Source: Micromonospora sp. ALFpr18c (lineage in GTDB: Bacteria > Actinomycetota > Actinomycetes > Mycobacteriales > Micromonosporaceae). Taken from it: a DNA stretch of 34,128 bases. Below are positions 30,382 to 34,128 of this stretch, in pieces. The translations under genes were made by a program, and so were the position numbers. The DNA lies in NCBI RefSeq assembly GCF_008868155.1, contig NZ_WBKR01000041.1, positions 1 to 34,128 on the forward strand. The letters are read 5' to 3'. Under the pieces are notes generated by a model. That model made no database searches. It had not been told where the DNA came from and was given only the letters and a program-made list of their open reading frames with translations. Numbering within the stretch: position 1 is the stretch's first letter; each line of letters begins with the position of its first letter.

Positions 30382-31428
30382 ATGGGCGATCGGACCTGGC
30401 CGCACCTGCTCAACTCGCTGCTGCGCGGCGAGGAGCTGTCCACCGCCGACACCGCCTGGGCGATGGGCGAGATCATGGCCGGCTCGGCGGGCGCCGCACA
30501 GGTCGCCGGCTTCGCCGTGGCGCTGCGCGCCAAGGGTGAGACCTCGGCCGAGCTGGCCGGGCTGGTCGAGACGATGCTCAGCAGGGCCGTCCCGGTCGAC
30601 CTCCCCGACGAGCTGCGCTCCACCGCCCTGGACGTGGTGGGCACGGGCGGTGACCTCGCCCACACGGTCAACATCTCCACCATGGCCGCGCTGGTCGTGG
30701 CGGGCGCCGGCGTCCGGGTCGTCAAGCACGGCAACCGGGCGGCGTCGTCCTCCTGCGGCACCGCCGACCTGCTGGAGTTCCTCGGCGTGCCGCTCGACCT
30801 CGACCCGGACGCGATCGTCCGCTGCGTCACCGAGGCCGGCATCGGGTTCTGCTTCGCGGCCCGGTTCCACCCCGGGATGCGCCACACCGGGCCGGTCCGC
30901 CGGGAGCTGGGCGTACCCACCGTCTTCAACTTCCTCGGCCCGCTGACCAACCCGGCGCGCCCCCGTGCCGGCGCCGTGGGGTGCTTCGACTCGCGGATGG
31001 CACCGGTGATGGCCGGCGTGTTCGCCGCCCGGGGTGACTCGGTGCTGGTGATGCGCGGTGAGGACGGGCTGGACGAGTTCACCACCGCCGCGCCGACCCG
31101 GGTCTGGGCGGCTCAGGGCGGCACCGTACGTGCGGCCGTGCTGGACGCGACGGACCTGGGGGTACCCCGCTCCACCCTCGCCGACCTGCGCGGCGGTGAC
31201 GCCGCCTACAACGCGGGCGTGGCCCGCCGCCTGCTGGCCGGCGAGACGGGTCCGGTCCGGGACGCGGTGCTGGTCAACGCGGCGGCGGCGCTGGCCACCC
31301 AGGGCCCGCTGGACGGTGACCTGACCGAGGCGCTGCGCGCCGGCCTGGACCGCGCCGCCGAGTCGCTCGACTCCGGCGCGGCTGCCGCGACCCTCGACCG
31401 CTGGATCGAGACCGCCACCACCGCCTGA
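30382..31428 (+). CDS. trpD: Anthranilate phosphoribosyltransferase TrpD
   Basis: A 348-residue enzyme that transfers phosphoribose from PRPP to anthranilate in tryptophan synthesis. Signature segments are all present: [20 protein letters not shown] (PRPP loop), [38 protein letters not shown] and [11 protein letters not shown]. The metal-binding Asp-Glu pair is in EDGLDEF. The ATG at 30382 has GGGAGG 6 nt upstream. No other trp gene is near, but the location next to the oxidase genes is the conserved actinobacterial one (Rv2192c beside ctaE). The link is positional, with no known biochemical reason. Confidence 0.97.
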   Translation: MGDRTWPHLLNSLLRGEELSTADTAWAMGEIMAGSAGAAQVAGFAVALRAKGETSAELAGLVETMLSRAVPVDLPDELRSTALDVVGTGGDLAHTVNISTMAALVVAGAGVRVVKHGNRAASSSCGTADLLEFLGVPLDLDPDAIVRCVTEAGIGFCFAARFHPGMRHTGPVRRELGVPTVFNFLGPLTNPARPRAGAVGCFDSRMAPVMAGVFAARGDSVLVMRGEDGLDEFTTAAPTRVWAAQGGTVRAAVLDATDLGVPRSTLADLRGGDAAYNAGVARRLLAGETGPVRDAVLVNAAAALATQGPLDGDLTEALRAGLDRAAESLDSGAAAATLDRWIETATTA

Positions 31429-31644
31429 CCGGACCCCGCCGCCGGTCCCGACCCGGCGCTTGGGATCCCGGATCCGCGGTCTCCACCAGCCCCGGACACC
31501 CCGAGTTCCAGGATGTCCAGTGGATCACGCACGGAAATTGTCGGACCCGGGTGGGAAAGTACAGCCGAGTAGTTCTCCGTTCCCGTCTGTGCGCGGCTGT
31601 CGCATCCTCGGGGGCGGGTCGCCCGTAGTGATGAGGAGACACCC

Positions 31645-31851
31645 GTGTCGCACCGCGAGCTCCACTGCGACGTCTGTGCGGGCGTGGCGCCGTTCGAGAC
31701 GCCGCCCTGCGTCGACGGCCACGGCGCCGACTGCCCCGAGCTGATCTGCACCGGCTGCGGCACCGCCGTGGTGATCGCCACGTTCGCCTTCCGGGTCACC
31801 CGGCTGGCCGACCACCGACGCCGTCAGCCCACCCGGCGCCGCGCCGCCTGA
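31645..31851 (+). CDS. Small zinc-ribbon-like protein (68 aa)
   Basis: A 68-residue protein with two knuckles, CDVC and CTGC, separated by 23 residues that contain two more Cys (PPC and DCPEL). A hydrophobic strand (TAVVIATFAFRV) follows, then a strongly basic tail (RRRQPTRRRAA). The pattern suits a zinc ribbon that could touch nucleic acid or a protein partner. The function is unknown. GAGGAG lies 6 nt before the GTG at 31645. The gene is separated from trpD by 216 nt and is followed by a hairpin, so it is probably a separate transcript. Confidence 0.75.
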   Translation: MSHRELHCDVCAGVAPFETPPCVDGHGADCPELICTGCGTAVVIATFAFRVTRLADHRRRQPTRRRAA

Positions 31852-31877
31852 ACGGCCCTCGCGCCGGTCACCCATGA

Positions 31878-31912
31878 CGAAGGCCCGCTCCCCATCGGGA
31901 AACGGGCCTTCG
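31878..31912. terminator. Hairpin terminator between convergent genes
   Basis: A 10-bp stem (CGAAGGCCCG at 31878-31887 with CGGGCCTTCG at 31903-31912) encloses a smaller inner stem (TCCC/GGGA). It lies between the zinc-ribbon gene and the end of ctaF and can serve both directions. Confidence 0.75.
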
Positions 31913-31949
31913 CGGCGGTACGGGTCGGTCGCGGCGGCGACCGGGTGGA

Positions 31950-32375
31950 TCAGTGCTCGGCGGTGCGCCGGGTGCCGGTGTAGTACTCGAACAGCAGCCC
32001 GCAGGCGGCGAAGACGACCGCCAACAGGCCGGCGCCGATCAGCCAGAACTGCCAGAACACCATGCCCAGCGCGGCGACCGCGGCGGCCAGCGCCAGGCCG
32101 AACGGCCAGTAGCTGCCCGGGCTGAAGAAGCCGATCTCACCCGCGCCGTCGGCGATCTCGGCGTCCGGACGATCCTCCGGACGCAGGTCGATCCGGCGGG
32201 ACACGAACCAGAAGAAGCCACCACACATCGAGCAGAGCAGGAACGACAGCAGCAGGGCGACGGTGCCCACCCACTCGACGTTGCCGGACTCACCGTGCGT
32301 CCAGGCGCCGTACAGGATGGTGGCACCGAAGAGGAACCCGGCGATGATCAGGAAGATACGCCACTCGGTCTTCAT
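31950..32375 (-). CDS. ctaF: Cytochrome c oxidase subunit IV (CtaF)
   Basis: A 141-residue membrane protein, the actinobacterial fourth subunit of the aa3 oxidase. Four hydrophobic helices are seen: WRIFLIIAGFLFGATILYGA, VGTVALLLSFLLCSMCGGFF, FGLALAAAVAALGMVFW and LIGAGLLAVVFAACGLLF. A polar loop (SRRIDLRPEDRPDAEIADG) and the conserved GEIGFFSPGSYWPFG lie between the second and third. The gene follows ctaC by 9 nt with GAGG upstream, so it is the second gene of a ctaC-ctaF operon. Confidence 0.95.
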   Translation of the reverse strand: MKTEWRIFLIIAGFLFGATILYGAWTHGESGNVEWVGTVALLLSFLLCSMCGGFFWFVSRRIDLRPEDRPDAEIADGAGEIGFFSPGSYWPFGLALAAAVAALGMVFWQFWLIGAGLLAVVFAACGLLFEYYTGTRRTAEH

Positions 32376-32384
32376 GCGGCTGCC

Positions 32385-33356
32385 TCAGCTTCCCGTGCGG
32401 GCCGGAACGTCGTCCGGGTTGAAGTTGTCCTGCGTCCGCCGGGTGTCGAACGGCTGCGTGGTCTGCGCGTACGGCTGCTCACCGATCGCGGTCAGCGCGT
32501 CCTGGGTGGACTTGCCGCTCTGCTTCGCCGCCAGGAACTGGTCGTACTTCTCCGGCGAGACCACCCGCAGCTCGAAGTTCATGAACGCGTGGTAGCTGCC
32601 GCACAGCTCGGCGCACCGCCCGACGTAGGCGCCCTCGGCCTCCAGGCTGGAGACCTCGAACACGTTGCGGATCTTGCCCGGCATGACGTCGCGCTTGAAG
32701 AGCAGCTCCGGCACCCAGAAGGAGTGGATGACGTCGCGGCTGGTCTCCTCGAACCGGATCGACCGGTTGGTCGGCAGCACCAGCACCGGGATGACCTCAC
32801 TGGTGCCGAGCGTCGACGCGGTGGTGCGGGCCTCCGTGCCCTGCCCGTCGCGGTAGTTGAACTGCCAGTTCCACTTGAACGCGACGACCTCGACCGTGAC
32901 GTCGGGGTTCTTCGACAGCTTGTCGACGTCGGTCTGCACGATCGCGGTGTAGTAGAAGAGCACCGAGACGATCAGGATCGGCGCGATGGTGTAGAGGAAC
33001 TCCATCGGCATGTTGTAGCGGGTCTGCACCGGCAGCGCGTTGCCACGCTTGCGGTAGCGCACGACGCACCAGAAGATCAGGCCCCACACGAAGACGCCGA
33101 CCGCGAGGGCGGCGATGCAGGAGGCGATCCACAGGTCGTACATCCGCCGGGACTCCGCCGAGATGCCCCCCTGCGGCCAACCGAAGCCGTCGAACGTCGC
33201 GCCGACGTCACAGCCCGTGAGCAGGACCAGCAGCGCCACGCCGCCGAGACCGAGCCCGGCCAGCCGACCAGCACCGCGCCGCCGGCGTCCACCGGCCCCC
33301 TGGGAAGCGCTGTGCCGTACGGCCGACGGCCGTACCTCCGAACTCCTTGCGACCAC
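32385..33356 (-). CDS. ctaC: Cytochrome c oxidase subunit II (CtaC)
   Basis: A 323-residue lipoprotein-type subunit II that accepts electrons from QcrC. The signal region ends in LLVLLTGC, a lipobox whose Cys would be lipidated. Two transmembrane helices follow (about residues 75-100 and 120-140). The CuA site is intact in the C-terminal cupredoxin domain: His in VIHSFWVPE, then GRCAELCGSYHAFM with two Cys, His and Met. The GTG at 33356 has GGGAGG 9 nt upstream. Codons 8-14 contain a perfect palindrome (33317-33335). ctaF follows after 9 nt; ctaD is not present next to it. Confidence 0.97.
   Translation of the reverse strand: MVARSSEVRPSAVRHSASQGAGGRRRRGAGRLAGLGLGGVALLVLLTGCDVGATFDGFGWPQGGISAESRRMYDLWIASCIAALAVGVFVWGLIFWCVVRYRKRGNALPVQTRYNMPMEFLYTIAPILIVSVLFYYTAIVQTDVDKLSKNPDVTVEVVAFKWNWQFNYRDGQGTEARTTASTLGTSEVIPVLVLPTNRSIRFEETSRDVIHSFWVPELLFKRDVMPGKIRNVFEVSSLEAEGAYVGRCAELCGSYHAFMNFELRVVSPEKYDQFLAAKQSGKSTQDALTAIGEQPYAQTTQPFDTRRTQDNFNPDDVPARTGS
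33317..33335. repeat. Perfect palindrome inside the ctaC signal-peptide region
   Basis: GTACGGCC, a GAC spacer, then GGCCGTAC, an 8-bp-arm inverted repeat about 20 nt after the ctaC start codon. It could form an early mRNA hairpin or be an operator; chance is also possible in GC-rich DNA. Confidence 0.5.
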
Positions 33357-33430
33357 CTGGTCCTGCCTCCCTAGCGCGCCGCGGTGCGTCTTTCCTCGGC
33401 ACCCACGACAAAGGCGTCACCGACGGTCGC

Positions 33431-33436
33431 AGATTA
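33431..33436 (-). promoter_or_regulatory. Candidate -10 box (TAATCT) for ctaC-ctaF
   Basis: On the minus strand TAATCT matches TANNNT and would give a leader of about 68 nt before the GTG at 33356. No clear -35 box was found. Confidence 0.4.
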
Positions 33437-33512
33437 CTCGACCATGACGGGCTCGGCCGTGGTGGGGTCACTGTCCGCCCCCATCGGGGGGATCCTGGGC
33501 ATACCGCCGCGA

Positions 33513-33518
33513 TACCGT
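33513..33518 (+). promoter_or_regulatory. -10 box (TACCGT), leaderless start of the aminotransferase gene
   Basis: TACCGT is followed by 8 nt and the GTG at 33527. No ribosome-binding site is visible. Confidence 0.45.
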
Positions 33519-33526
33519 ACTGATCT

Positions 33527-34128
33527 GTGAGCGCTTCCCCGGTCTATTTCGACGCGGCGACCGCCGCGCCGACACATCCGGTCGCCCGGCAGGCGCTGCT
33601 GGCCGCCCTGGAGGACGGCTGGGCCGACCCCGGCAAGCTCTACACCCAGGCCCGCCGCGCCCGGCAACTTCTCGACGCCGCCCGCGAGGCCACCGCGCAG
33701 ACGCTCGGCGTCCGCGCCGACGAGCTGTCCTTCACCCCCAGTGGTACGACCGCCGCGCACGGCGCGGTGCTCGGTGGCCTGGCCGGGCGGCACCGGATCG
33801 GGTCGACGCTGGTGCACTCGGCGATCGAGCACTCCGCCGTCCTGCACGCCGCGCAGCGGCACGTCGGGGCTGGCGGCGTCGCGCACGCGGTGCCGGTGGA
33901 CCGGCTGGGCCGGCTGGACCTGACCGCCTGGTCGGACGCGGTACGCGCCCCCGGGGTCGGGTTGGCGGCGCTGATCAGCGCCAGCCACGAGGTGGGCACC
34001 GTGCAACCGGTCGCCGAGGCGGCCGCGGCCTGCGCCGACGCCGGGGTGCCGCTGTACGTCGACGCGGCGCAGTCGGTCGGCCGGGTGCCGCTGCCCGCCG
34101 GGTGGTCGGTGCTCACCGCCAGCGCGCA
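33527..34128 (+). CDS. Aminotransferase class V / cysteine desulfurase, partial
   Basis: Only the first 200 residues are inside the window; the gene continues past the right edge. The start VYFDAATAAPTHPVARQAL is typical of NifS/IscS-type PLP enzymes. FTPSGTTAAHGAVLGGLAG, TLVHSAIEHSAVLHAA and ALISASHEVGTVQPV follow, and the PLP-contacting Asp-x-x-Gln is in LYVDAAQSVG. The PLP-binding Lys should lie just beyond the edge. The usual product is sulfur from cysteine, for Fe-S or thio-modification pathways, but other class V aminotransferases look similar. GTG 33527 is selected for its TANNNT box. It diverges from ctaC. Confidence 0.88.
   Translation, partial: MSASPVYFDAATAAPTHPVARQALLAALEDGWADPGKLYTQARRARQLLDAAREATAQTLGVRADELSFTPSGTTAAHGAVLGGLAGRHRIGSTLVHSAIEHSAVLHAAQRHVGAGGVAHAVPVDRLGRLDLTAWSDAVRAPGVGLAALISASHEVGTVQPVAEAAAACADAGVPLYVDAAQSVGRVPLPAGWSVLTASA

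Noticed and set aside
31429..31644. Stress sigma-factor promoter (GGGAAA followed by GTT) before the zinc-ribbon gene
   Set aside because: The gap between the two elements is 20 nt, not the 18 expected for SigR-type promoters.
1..34128. tRNA, rRNA, insertion sequence, prophage or plasmid genes
   Set aside because: No cloverleaf, rRNA signature, transposase, integrase or terminal inverted repeats were recognised on reading both strands by eye; a covariance search was not possible.

Overview
The window is very GC-rich, with dense and short-spaced genes, many GTG starts, and an actinobacterial gene set: a cytochrome bcc-aa3 branch with diheme QcrC and the actinobacterial subunit CtaF, a PimB-like mannosyltransferase, a FadD15-like acyl-CoA ligase and a DUF574-type methyltransferase. 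Gene order follows, from memory, the conserved actinobacterial block known in Mycobacterium tuberculosis as roughly Rv2185c-Rv2200c and in Streptomyces around glkA-qcr-cta. A member of the Micromonosporaceae is the best guess. This is inference, since no rRNA or species marker is present.

Layout. (1) 1-4858, minus strand: SRPBCC protein, CPxC hypothetical protein, ROK glucokinase, EEP-fold phosphatase/nuclease, flavin monooxygenase, and an alpha/beta-hydrolase cut by the left edge. (2) 4981-9171, plus strand: acyl-CoA ligase, then a NarL-type histidine kinase and response regulator, closed by a strong hairpin. (3) 9360-11907: SAM methyltransferase overlapping a GGDEF-EAL protein. (4) 11931-13431: tandem repeats, two TetR-type palindromes, a TetR regulator and a glycerolipid acyltransferase. 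(5) 13444-17895, minus strand: PimB-like glycosyltransferase translationally coupled to an M48 protease, a small Cys protein, and a NYN-domain ribonuclease candidate. (6) 18023-23526, plus strand: DEDDh exonuclease/GIY-YIG fusion, a shortened RelA/SpoT homologue, NUDIX hydrolase, sugar-phosphate nucleotidyltransferase and a stand-alone Lrp/AsnC effector domain. (7) 23600-33356: DUF4142 secreted protein, then ctaE-qcrC-qcrA-qcrB on the minus strand, a CtaG-type assembly protein, a receiver-like protein, trpD and a zinc-ribbon protein on the plus strand, and ctaC-ctaF on the minus strand. (8) From 33527: an aminotransferase class V/cysteine desulfurase cut by the right edge.

How the parts fit. 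Regions 1, 2, 4 and 5 are rich in lipid and envelope functions (acyl activation, acyl transfer to glycerol phosphate, mannosylation, a lipid-binding SRPBCC fold). Region 7 encodes most of the terminal respiratory supercomplex: the three bcc subunits and oxidase subunits II, III and IV, with an assembly factor. The catalytic oxidase subunit I (ctaD) is absent from the window. Regions 2, 3 and 6 carry signalling genes: two-component, c-di-GMP and (p)ppGpp families.

No rRNA, tRNA, CRISPR array, insertion sequence or phage gene was seen. The most informative unexplained signals are a recurring TANNNT box 6-8 nt before start codons (leaderless transcription), a RelA/SpoT protein with an intact hydrolase site but altered synthetase motifs, a Ser-to-Gly change at the hydrolase nucleophile elbow, the DEDDh/GIY-YIG/UvrC-like fusion, and the repeat-plus-operator region before the TetR gene.
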